From: Flavobacterium beibuense
Lineage (GTDB): Bacteria; Bacteroidota; Bacteroidia; Flavobacteriales; Flavobacteriaceae
NCBI RefSeq assembly: GCF_004151245.1
Contig: NZ_JUIW01000002.1
Span: forward strand, 186,001-250,000
Direction: 5' to 3'
DNA length: 64,000 bases
The position numbers and the translations under genes are program-made. Each line of letters opens with the position of its first letter. The stretch's first letter is position 1. Positions 19,042 through 27,341 of the stretch are shown here, piece after piece. The notes beneath the pieces are model-generated. The model was not told the origin of the DNA, searched no databases, and saw nothing but the letters and a program-made list of their open reading frames with translations.

Positions 19042-19702
19042 AGAAATTATACATAATCGTATAAAAAGTGAGGGTATACTTCCCTTGTTTTATCATGACG
19101 ATACCGAGGTTTGTATTGCAGTTACAAAAGCTTTATTTAAAGCAAATATTTCAATAATAGAGTTTACCAACAGGGAAAAAAATGCAATAAAAAATCTGCA
19201 GGCTATAATAAAGGAGCGTGATAGTTCAATGTCTGACCTCCTTATTGGTGTTGGTACAGTAACCAATGCCGATGAAGCCAATTTATTTATTGAGCTTGGA
19301 GCAGATTTTTTGGTAAGTCCTTTTTTTGATGAATCAGTTAATAACGCAGCAGTAAAAGCAAAAGTTCCATACTTTCCCGGATGTATGACGCCAAGGGAAA
19401 TTCATCTTGCCGCAGCTGCTGGCTGTACAATTATAAAGCTATTTCCTGGAAATGTATTGGGGCCGGGGTTTGTTGAGGCAATACGTCCTCTCTTTACTAC
19501 TATTGATTTTATAGTAACAGGGGGTGTGGAAACTAATCAAGATAATATTACTTTATGGTTTAAAAGCGGTGTATCTGCTATAGGGTTAGGAAGTAAACTT
19601 ATTACTAAAAATATACTTACAAATAAAGACTACAATTCTTTGACGGAAACAGCCATTTCTGTTAAAACAATGATAGACCAAATAAAAAACACTAATCATT
19701 AA
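19031..19702 (+). CDS. kdgA: KDPG/KHG aldolase
   Basis: A 223-residue class I aldolase that splits KDPG to pyruvate and glyceraldehyde 3-phosphate, the last step of the hexuronate route. Motifs seen: the catalytic Glu in IIEFTNR, GVGTVTNADEAN, LVSPFFDE, PYFPGCMTPREI, the Schiff-base Lys136 in IIKLFPGNVLGPGF, and TGGVETNQDN. The gene overlaps the end of kdgK by 11 nt, showing tight coupling. Confidence 0.95.
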   Translation: MRDKEIIHNRIKSEGILPLFYHDDTEVCIAVTKALFKANISIIEFTNREKNAIKNLQAIIKERDSSMSDLLIGVGTVTNADEANLFIELGADFLVSPFFDESVNNAAVKAKVPYFPGCMTPREIHLAAAAGCTIIKLFPGNVLGPGFVEAIRPLFTTIDFIVTGGVETNQDNITLWFKSGVSAIGLGSKLITKNILTNKDYNSLTETAISVKTMIDQIKNTNH

Positions 19703-19755
19703 TCTGATTATATTTTAAGTAAAGCCTCTTAAAATAACCAGTCATAACACCTTAA

Positions 19756-20484
19756 ATGATTTGCAAAGTGGAAAAAAAGATTAATAAAGAGTCGGGAAAA
19801 ACCACGCAAAAGTCTGTAATGAATTCCATTACAATTGACTGTGTAATATTTGGTTTTAATAAAAATGGACTTGAGGTGCTTCTTGTTCAACATGGTGTTG
19901 GTATACGTAAAGGGGAGTGGGGTTTACCTGGGGGATGGATAAGAGAAAAGGAAAGTATTGATAGTGCTGCCCAAAGACTTCTTGCTGACCTGACAGGTCT
20001 TAACAATGTTTATTTGGAACAGTTGAAAGCGTTTGGTCAGCCAAATCGTTTTCCTTTAGGCAGGGTAATAACCATAGGTTATTTTGCATTAATAATGCGT
20101 GATGATTATACTATTCAGCCAGGTTTTACAGCTTCCGATGCAAAATGGTATAAGATAAATGAAATACCAAATCTTATTTATGACCATAATGCCATACTTG
20201 ATTACAGTATAGAATGCCTGCGTAACCGCGTAAGGCAGGCTCCGATAGGTTTTAATCTTTTACCCGATAAATTTACGCTTTTGGAACTAATGCGCTTATA
20301 TGAAGAAATTTTAGGTATTGAGATGGATAAATCCAACTTCAGAAGAAAAATACTTAAAATGAAGTTACTTGTTGAATTGAATGAGAAACAAAAGAAAGTT
20401 TCTCATAGGGCCGCCAAATTGTATGAGTTTGATCAAAAAATATATGATAAACTAACAGAAAAAGGTTTTAGTTTTGAGATTTAA
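19756..20484 (+). CDS. Nudix-domain transcriptional regulator (NrtR/AraR-like), catalytically degenerate
   Basis: A 242-residue protein with an N-terminal Nudix fold (about 22-150) and a C-terminal winged-helix region (about 160-235: KFTLLELMRLYEEILGIEMDKSNFRRKILKM). The Nudix box keeps G-x5-E (GWIREKE) and the late Gly, but the REUxEE core reads RLLADL, so the metal-binding Glu residues are lost. Proteins of this layout are sugar-responsive repressors or activators in Bacteroidetes. Being last after kdgA, it probably senses a uronate or pentose intermediate. ATG 19819 is an alternative start at the Nudix domain. It is a second candidate for the shared operator. Confidence 0.82.
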   Translation: MICKVEKKINKESGKTTQKSVMNSITIDCVIFGFNKNGLEVLLVQHGVGIRKGEWGLPGGWIREKESIDSAAQRLLADLTGLNNVYLEQLKAFGQPNRFPLGRVITIGYFALIMRDDYTIQPGFTASDAKWYKINEIPNLIYDHNAILDYSIECLRNRVRQAPIGFNLLPDKFTLLELMRLYEEILGIEMDKSNFRRKILKMKLLVELNEKQKKVSHRAAKLYEFDQKIYDKLTEKGFSFEI

Positions 20485-20571
20485 ATAAAGGTTAGCAGAG
20501 ACTCTGTCACACTATAGATTTCTCTATGGAGATTAATTTTTTAAATTAACTAACAATAATAACCTTTATTT
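20483..20571. terminator. Long inverted repeat between convergent genes, possible terminator
   Basis: AAATAAAGGTTA (20483-20494) and TAACCTTTATTT (20560-20571) are perfect 12-base complements around a 65-nt loop that holds a small hairpin CAGAG-A-CTCTG. The Nudix and GntR genes converge here. The loop is too long for a classic terminator, so the role is uncertain. Confidence 0.35.
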
Positions 20572-20577
20572 TTTGAA

Positions 20578-21309
20578 TCAAACCTCACGGTCAAATTCCA
20601 GTGTGTAGGTAAAGCTATCAGCGCGGTAATAACCATCGTTCCACTCTAAGGGCCTGTTTCCCGGGTCGAAAACAAAACGTTTTCTTCTAAGAATAGGGTC
20701 TCCTTCCTGTATTTCCAGTTTTTTAGCGAAGAAAGTATCAGCTTTTACAGCACTTATTTCTTCTTTAGATAGCTTAGCTATAGAATTATAATGAGCCAGA
20801 ATATCATAAAGAGGTTTAGAGAAGTCTTCATTTCCGGTTAACCCTATACGAGGATTAAAATAAGATACAAAATATACGAACGGAATATCTGTATTTCCTC
20901 TTAAGCGTTCAAGCTTTAGTATTCTTGCATTTTCTTCTAGATTAAAAAACAGACTAAGCTCTTTATTGGCTTTTACCCAGCTAACATGAAGTTCATAATT
21001 TTTTGGTATGATTCCTAAAGCTTTCATTTCCTGAGAAAAACTTAACCAGTTTTGTGCTTTAGAACTTATTGCAGCTTTTTTGACAAAAGTACCAACCCCT
21101 TTTTTACGAGTTAGTAATCCCTCATAAACTAATTTGTTAATAGATTGTCTTAGTGTACTTCTTGATATGCCTAATTGTTTAGACAAACTAACTTCATTTG
21201 GCATTTTAGCGCCGTTTTGATATTCATCAGCTTTTATAGCCTCTCTAATTTGTTCTTCAATTTGAATATGTAATGGTATTGGACTATTATAATCTAATGA
21301 TATCTTCAT
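20578..21309 (-). CDS. GntR family transcriptional regulator, HutC/UTRA type
   Basis: A 243-residue regulator. Residues 1-75 form the GntR winged helix (IQIEEQIREAI, GAKMPNEVSLSKQLGISRSTLRQSINKLVYEGLLTRKKGVGTFVKK). Residues about 90-240 are a UTRA ligand domain (LSFSQEMKALGI, LKLERLRG, ILRRKRFVFD, WNDGYYRADSFTYTLEF). It is divergent from the mannan operon, with a 16-bp palindrome at 21507-21522 just before that operon, so it probably represses it. A phosphorylated sugar such as mannose or glucosamine phosphate would be a usual effector for UTRA proteins (inference). Confidence 0.92.
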   Translation of the reverse strand: MKISLDYNSPIPLHIQIEEQIREAIKADEYQNGAKMPNEVSLSKQLGISRSTLRQSINKLVYEGLLTRKKGVGTFVKKAAISSKAQNWLSFSQEMKALGIIPKNYELHVSWVKANKELSLFFNLEENARILKLERLRGNTDIPFVYFVSYFNPRIGLTGNEDFSKPLYDILAHYNSIAKLSKEEISAVKADTFFAKKLEIQEGDPILRRKRFVFDPGNRPLEWNDGYYRADSFTYTLEFDREV

Positions 21310-21506
21310 TTATTATGTTAATTATTTAATAATTATTTATTTTTTAAATTATCATTATTATCAGCATTAAACTTTATAAATAGAAACTTTATGCTGTTTT
21401 TTCTGCTTTTTATATAGACAAAGGTAATTAATTTTTAACAAAAATTAAGTTATTATTTTGTTATCATAAATGCTTTTCTTTAATTTGCTATAACGTTATT
21501 GTACAT

Positions 21507-21522
21507 ACATATGTACATATGT
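21507..21522. promoter_or_regulatory. Palindromic operator of the alpha-mannan operon (probable GntR site)
   Basis: ACATATGTACATATGT is a perfect 16-bp palindrome, preceded by a partial copy (GTACATAC). It ends 20 nt before the chosen start of the kinase-isomerase gene and would block transcription when bound. Paralogous GntR/HutC repressors use sites of the GTnTATAC/GTATAnAC kind, so the match is reasonable but unproven. Confidence 0.6.
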
Positions 21523-21542
21523 GTATTTTTAAATTAAATTAT

Positions 21543-24224
21543 ATGTCACTTTATTATTTAGGTATCGATGTAGGTGGTTCTCATATCTCCGGAGCATTGG
21601 TAAATGCAAAAACCGGAGAATTAATAAAAGAATCTTATCATAAGGCTGCTCATGACTCTAACAGTTCATGTTCAGAATTTTTTAAATGCTGCGAGGAACT
21701 CTTTTCAATTGTAATGAGTAACTCTAATGTGAGCAATTTTGAAAGTATAGCAGGTGTTGGTGTGGCCATGCCAGGACCCTTCGATTATGAAAATGGTATT
21801 TCTAAAATTTACGGTGTTAAAAAATATGAAGCCTTATTTGGGCTTAATGTTAAACAGGAATTACAAAAAATTGCTGGCGGGACACCTGTTTATTTTATTA
21901 ATGATGCGGAGAGTTTTGCAATTGGTGAATATGTAAGCGGCGCAGCCATTAACAGTGCAAAAAGTATAATCATGACACTGGGTACAGGTTTTGGCAGCAC
22001 ATTTCTTATAGAAGGGGAGATGCAGGATGGAGTTGGGGAAGGTGTTCCTACAAATGGCTATCTGTATAATATTCCTTTTAAAGATGGTATTGCTGACGAC
22101 TTTTTCTCTACACGCTGGTTTGTTCAACAGTGGAATGACATAAATAATGAAAATATTGCCAGTGTGGAGGCTATTGCCAAACTGGCGAATGAGAATGATC
22201 TGAAAGCCCTTGGTTTATTTGATTTATTTGCAGAGAATTTCGCAGATTTTATGAAGCCTTGGGTAGACTCATTTAAACCCGAACGAATAGTTTTAGGAGG
22301 TGGTATAGCTAAGGCAGCGCCTTTATTTATGGATAAGTTTTTAGGTAAGCTGAATTTAGAGAATAGTTTAGATGTAAAAATTTGTGAACTTTGGGATAAG
22401 GCAGCAATAATTGGGGCTGTAGCATACGTTAAAAACAAGCAGGAAAAAGAAATATCAAAAAATAAAATAGTAAGAAAAACAGAACAGTTTTTAATACCTG
22501 AAAAGAAAGAGGAAAGTAGTGAAATAGCCTATGATGCCTATCCGGCTTTTAATATTGGAAAAAGTAAAATTAAAACGGGTTATGAAAATCTTGCTCAATT
22601 TATATCACAATCTTCAAGTGTTGTTATAGATGGCTATCAGGGGATATTTTGGGATGATATTATAAAATCTATAGATAGAGAACTGGCTCAAATAGGTAAA
22701 AGTGCAAGATGGTTTCATGTTGATGCTGCTATGAAGCCGGCTGATGAGATTAATGGAATGTTAGAGCCTTATCTGGGTGGTGATGACCCTTTGTTTGGTA
22801 AGATTACCGACAAAACATTATCAGACTGGTTTGATAAAGACAAACTTTCTAAGATAGTTAAGGACCCATCGGTAGATATTAATATTGTTGTTGGGCCCGG
22901 TGCCGCATTAACAGGTTGGGATGCTCCCATATTATATATAGACCTTCCTAAAAATGAACTTCAGTTCAGAGCCAGGGCAGGAAGGGCAGGTAATTTAGGA
23001 ATGGAAGTTCTTACCGATAACAAAAGCACTTACAAAAGGTTCTTTTTTATTGATTGGGTGGTTCTTAATAAGCATAAAGAACATTTACTACCTAACATAG
23101 ATATTATTATTGACGGACAAAGGCCGGAGACTATTCTTTTTATGAAAGGAGAAGACTTGAGAGCCGGACTTACTGCCATGGCATCTAATGTTTTCAGGCC
23201 AAGACCTTGGTTTGAACCGGGTGCCTGGGGAGGCAGTTGGATGAAAGACCATCTTGAAGGCGTTAACAGTAATGTTGAAAATCTTGCATGGTCTTTTGAG
23301 CTGATGGTTCTTGAGAACGGATTGTTACTTGAAAGTGATGGTTTTATTCTTGAAGTTTCGTTTGACACTATAATGTTTAATAACTACAAAAACATTCTTG
23401 GAGATTGTGCCGAAACCTTTAAACATGACTTCCCCATACGATTTGATTTCCTGGATACTTTTGACGGAGGAAATTTATCAATTCAATGCCACCCTTCTCC
23501 ACAATATATAAAACAGGAATTCGGCATGCCATTTACTCAGGATGAGACTTATTATATTCTTGACTGTAAAGATGATGCCGAAGTTTATTTAGGATTTAAA
23601 GATGGTGTTGAACCTCTGGATTTTGAACAGGCATTAAAATACAGTCAGGAAAAATCAATAGAGTTGGATGTAGACAGATATATCCAAAAATTCGAGGCAA
23701 ACAAACATGACCTTTTCTTAATTCCGCACGGAACCATACATGCTTCGGGCAGTAATAATATGGTACTTGAAATAAGTAGCGCACCCTATATCTTCACATT
23801 TAAGATGTATGACTGGCTTCGTCTTGATTTGGATGGTAAACCACGTCCTATAAATATTGACAGGGGAATGGCAAATGTCAACTTTAACAGAAGCGGTGAT
23901 ACGGTTGAAAAAGAACTGATATCCAAACCATATGTTATAGAACAACATGATAGTTATACAATAGAGCATTTGCCTACACATAAGGATCATTTTTATGATG
24001 TTTACCGCTATAATATCACACACGAGGTTACAATAAACACTAACAACAAATGTCATGTATGGATGTTAGTGGAAGGCTCAAAAATAGAAATTACTACACA
24101 AAATGGTGTTTCACAGATTTTTAATTATGCCGAAACATTTGTAGTACCTGCTGCGGCACAGAGTTACACAATTAAAAATTTAAGCGATATACCTGTACTG
24201 CTGGTAAAAGCTTTTGTAAAATAA
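21543..24224 (+). CDS. Fused ROK sugar kinase and class I mannose-6-phosphate isomerase
   Basis: An 893-residue cytoplasmic fusion. Residues 1-300 are a ROK kinase (GIDVGGSHISGALV, AMPGPFDYENG, INDAES with catalytic Asp121, TLGTGFGS, RIVLGGGIA) without the zinc motif CxCGxxGC common in ROK proteins. Residues about 340-570 form a middle domain I do not recognise. Residues about 580-893 are a class I phosphomannose isomerase cupin with likely metal ligands Gln648, His650 (SIQCHP), Glu668 and His729 (IPHGTIHASG). Together these could turn mannose into mannose 6-phosphate and then fructose 6-phosphate. ATG 21543 was chosen because ATG 21519 lies inside the palindrome. It is first in the mannan operon; susC follows after 43 nt. 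Confidence 0.88.
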   Translation: MSLYYLGIDVGGSHISGALVNAKTGELIKESYHKAAHDSNSSCSEFFKCCEELFSIVMSNSNVSNFESIAGVGVAMPGPFDYENGISKIYGVKKYEALFGLNVKQELQKIAGGTPVYFINDAESFAIGEYVSGAAINSAKSIIMTLGTGFGSTFLIEGEMQDGVGEGVPTNGYLYNIPFKDGIADDFFSTRWFVQQWNDINNENIASVEAIAKLANENDLKALGLFDLFAENFADFMKPWVDSFKPERIVLGGGIAKAAPLFMDKFLGKLNLENSLDVKICELWDKAAIIGAVAYVKNKQEKEISKNKIVRKTEQFLIPEKKEESSEIAYDAYPAFNIGKSKIKTGYENLAQFISQSSSVVIDGYQGIFWDDIIKSIDRELAQIGKSARWFHVDAAMKPADEINGMLEPYLGGDDPLFGKITDKTLSDWFDKDKLSKIVKDPSVDINIVVGPGAALTGWDAPILYIDLPKNELQFRARAGRAGNLGMEVLTDNKSTYKRFFFIDWVVLNKHKEHLLPNIDIIIDGQRPETILFMKGEDLRAGLTAMASNVFRPRPWFEPGAWGGSWMKDHLEGVNSNVENLAWSFELMVLENGLLLESDGFILEVSFDTIMFNNYKNILGDCAETFKHDFPIRFDFLDTFDGGNLSIQCHPSPQYIKQEFGMPFTQDETYYILDCKDDAEVYLGFKDGVEPLDFEQALKYSQEKSIELDVDRYIQKFEANKHDLFLIPHGTIHASGSNNMVLEISSAPYIFTFKMYDWLRLDLDGKPRPINIDRGMANVNFNRSGDTVEKELISKPYVIEQHDSYTIEHLPTHKDHFYDVYRYNITHEVTINTNNKCHVWMLVEGSKIEITTQNGVSQIFNYAETFVVPAAAQSYTIKNLSDIPVLLVKAFVK

Positions 24225-24267
24225 TCATACCCTTACCGATAAACAACTAACACATAAGTATGAAATT

Positions 24268-27200
24268 ATGAGAAAACACGAAAAAAGCAGACTGTTTTCC
24301 CGGATCGAAAAACGAACCGGATTAAAACTTGCCATACTCATTGCCTTAATTTTTAACACAGGTATGTATGCGCAAACCACCATTACCGGTGTTATATCAG
24401 ATTCTACAACTAACGAAACTGTTATTGGAGCAACAGTAGCTGTAAAAGGCACTACTAATGCTGTCGTGAGTGATTTAAATGGAGTTTATACCATAAAAGC
24501 ACCAGATGATGCAGTACTTGTTGTATCCTTTATAGGTTATGCGACTCAGGAACAGCAGGTAAATGGAAGAAATACAATAGATTTTGTACTTAAGGAAGAA
24601 ATAAACTCTTTACAGGAGGTTGTTATTGTAGGGTATGCTACCCAAAAAAGGAACAGTATAACATCGGCCATCAGTACAGTTGATTCAGATGTTTTTGAGA
24701 ACCGACCCGTAACAAGCGCTGCACAGGCTTTACAGGGTACAACTCCAGGGCTTGTAATACAGCAGGGCAGTAATGAGCCGGGTCAGGGTTCGGTAATTAA
24801 CATTCGAGGTATAGGTACTTTTCAGTCAAATACATATCCTCTGGTGCTTATTGATGGTCTTATAGGAAGTATAGATAATATTAACCCCAATGATATAGAG
24901 ACAGTTTCAGTACTTAAAGATGCGTCATCTACAGCCATATATGGTTCAAGGGCGGCTAACGGGGTTATATTAATTACGACTAAAAAAGGTAAAGCAGGGA
25001 AAACAAGTATTTCTTACGATTATTTATACGGTTTTCAGGAAGCAACCAACATGCCAAAATATGCTCAGGCATGGGAGTATGCCGAATTGCGAAATGAAGC
25101 ATTAGTTAATTCAGGCCTGCCTGCAAGATATTCTCCTCAGGAGATCAATGAATTCAGATCATTAGGTAAAGGTACTATATGGCTGGAAGAATTATACAGG
25201 AAGTCAGCCCCTCAGGAATCACACAATATTGCTGTACAGGGTGGAGGAGATAGAACTACTTATCATTTATCTGTAGGACACTTAAATCAAAGGAGCCTTT
25301 TTGAAGGTAATGACGATTATGGATTAAAACGAAATAACGCAAGGTTAAATATAAGTTCAAAACTATTTGATAATCTAAACATTGTAGCGACAGGATTTTA
25401 TAATGGCTCTACTGTAAATGAACACGCCTACTGGACAAATTGGCTAATAGAACAGGCTACCAGAATGCCGGTAATTTATAACATAAGAGATGAAGAAGGT
25501 AACTTTACATTACCAAGTGGTAGTAATTCTAATGCACTTGCAAGACTTACTAACGGAGGGATGAGAACTTATGAAATAGATAATTTTTCAGGAAGCCTTA
25601 GTGCAGAATGGAGCATTGTAAAAGATCTTAAGCTTAAAGGCTTTTTTGGAGCAAATGTTTCAGATAATAATACCCATGAATTTAGGAAATCTATAGATTA
25701 TGCACCTTATTTAGGAGGTGGAGATTTGGAAAGTTCTGTTATGGATCGTTTTGATAAAACGGTTTTGCTTAATTCAACAGTAACTCTTAACTATACAAAG
25801 AATATAGGTGAAAACCATTCTTTTATTGGCTTGTTGGGACTATCGCAGGAAAGTAGTGAAAGAAGATGGTTTCAGGCAAGAAAAATAGGAATTCCGGGTA
25901 ATGAGTTTGGAGTTTTAACAAACGGTACTGTTACAGATGAGAGCAATACTTATGGTAGTGCTGAAGAATGGAGCATTCAATCTTATTTCGGAAGACTTAA
26001 CTATTCTTATAAAGATAAATACCTTTTTGAAGGTAATTTGCGTGCCGATGGCTCTTCACGTTTTGCTTCAGATAATCGTTGGGGAGTATTCCCTTCCTTC
26101 TCTGCAGGATGGCGTATATCGCAGGAGAACTTTATGCAGGCTACAGCAGGATTTCTAAGTAACCTTAAATTAAGAGCTTCATGGGGGCAGGTAGGTAATC
26201 AGGACATCGGACTTTACCAATACTTAAGTACCATTACAGTAAATACCCAGGCTTATTCATTTAATGATAATTTAGCTAATGGAGCATATTTTAGTGTAGC
26301 TAACCGCGACATTAGTTGGGAAACGAGTGAAACACTTGATTTTGGTATTGATGCCGGATTTTTTAATAACAGGCTGAACTTTACTTTTGATGTATACAGT
26401 AAAGACTCTAAAAATGTATTGGTTAGTAATTTGCCGGTTCCGGGAATTTACGGCACAGGTTCTCCGGTACAAAATGTAGGATCTATCAATAACTCAGGTT
26501 ACGAGATAGCTGTAAATTATCGTTTTGATACAGGAAAAGTAAGTCATTCCATTACGGCTAATCTTGCAGATAATGTGAATGAGGTTACTGATGATGGTGG
26601 CAGGACGCTGATAGGAGGTACTGATGTAGTAACGATACTTAAGGAAGGGTTTCCTATTAATTCATACTATGGCTTAATGACTGACGGTATTTATCAAAAT
26701 GCAGAAGAAGTGGCTAATGGACCTCAGCAAAACTTTAATGCAGCAGGTGCCAAACCCGGAGATTTAAGATATGTAGACAGGAATGGAGACGGAGTGATAA
26801 GAGAGGAAGACGACCGCTTTATATTAGGAAACCCTTTTCCAAGATATAATTATGGTTTTACTTATAGCGCTCAATGGAAAGGGCTTGACTTTAGCTTCTT
26901 TATACAAGGAGTAGGAAAGAGAAGCATGTGGATACGTGGGGAAGGCGTAGAAGCATTCCATAACAACAACGAAGGCCCGGTGATGGATTATCATATTGAC
27001 CGCTGGACACCGGCAAACCCTGATGCTTCATATCCACGTCTTACTGTAGGTGCAGAATCAGCAAATAATGCTGCCAGATCTGACTTTTGGATACAAAATG
27101 CCGCTTATGCAAGGCTTAAAAATTTACAGTTAGGTTTTACAATTCCAAAAGAAATTACACAACAAATAGGAATAAACAGGCTTAGGGCTTATATAACTGG

Positions 27201-27330
27201 CCAAAACCTGCTAACACTTACTAAACTTAAAGCCGGTTACGATCCTGAAATTAATTCAGGAGATGCCAGTAGCGGAAGGGTATATCCGGTAACCAAAGTA
27301 TGGGCAGTAGGACTAAATGTTAACTTTTAA
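24268..27330 (+). CDS. SusC-like TonB-dependent outer membrane transporter (alpha-mannan PUL)
   Basis: A 1020-residue SusC/RagA protein. It has an unusually long polar N-terminus before the signal helix (LAILIALIFNTGMYAQ). The carboxypeptidase-like domain (TITGVISDSTTNETVIGATVAVKG) follows, then VVIVGYATQKRNSITSAIS, the plug (INIRGIGTFQSNTYPLVLIDG, LKDASSTAIYGSRAANGVI) and a barrel ending VGLNVNF. It should import manno-oligosaccharides. It sits 43 nt after the kinase-isomerase fusion and 11 nt before susD. Confidence 0.95.
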   Translation: MRKHEKSRLFSRIEKRTGLKLAILIALIFNTGMYAQTTITGVISDSTTNETVIGATVAVKGTTNAVVSDLNGVYTIKAPDDAVLVVSFIGYATQEQQVNGRNTIDFVLKEEINSLQEVVIVGYATQKRNSITSAISTVDSDVFENRPVTSAAQALQGTTPGLVIQQGSNEPGQGSVINIRGIGTFQSNTYPLVLIDGLIGSIDNINPNDIETVSVLKDASSTAIYGSRAANGVILITTKKGKAGKTSISYDYLYGFQEATNMPKYAQAWEYAELRNEALVNSGLPARYSPQEINEFRSLGKGTIWLEELYRKSAPQESHNIAVQGGGDRTTYHLSVGHLNQRSLFEGNDDYGLKRNNARLNISSKLFDNLNIVATGFYNGSTVNEHAYWTNWLIEQATRMPVIYNIRDEEGNFTLPSGSNSNALARLTNGGMRTYEIDNFSGSLSAEWSIVKDLKLKGFFGANVSDNNTHEFRKSIDYAPYLGGGDLESSVMDRFDKTVLLNSTVTLNYTKNIGENHSFIGLLGLSQESSERRWFQARKIGIPGNEFGVLTNGTVTDESNTYGSAEEWSIQSYFGRLNYSYKDKYLFEGNLRADGSSRFASDNRWGVFPSFSAGWRISQENFMQATAGFLSNLKLRASWGQVGNQDIGLYQYLSTITVNTQAYSFNDNLANGAYFSVANRDISWETSETLDFGIDAGFFNNRLNFTFDVYSKDSKNVLVSNLPVPGIYGTGSPVQNVGSINNSGYEIAVNYRFDTGKVSHSITANLADNVNEVTDDGGRTLIGGTDVVTILKEGFPINSYYGLMTDGIYQNAEEVANGPQQNFNAAGAKPGDLRYVDRNGDGVIREEDDRFILGNPFPRYNYGFTYSAQWKGLDFSFFIQGVGKRSMWIRGEGVEAFHNNNEGPVMDYHIDRWTPANPDASYPRLTVGAESANNAARSDFWIQNAAYARLKNLQLGFTIPKEITQQIGINRLRAYITGQNLLTLTKLKAGYDPEINSGDASSGRVYPVTKVWAVGLNVNF

Positions 27331-27341
27331 AAAAATTACAA

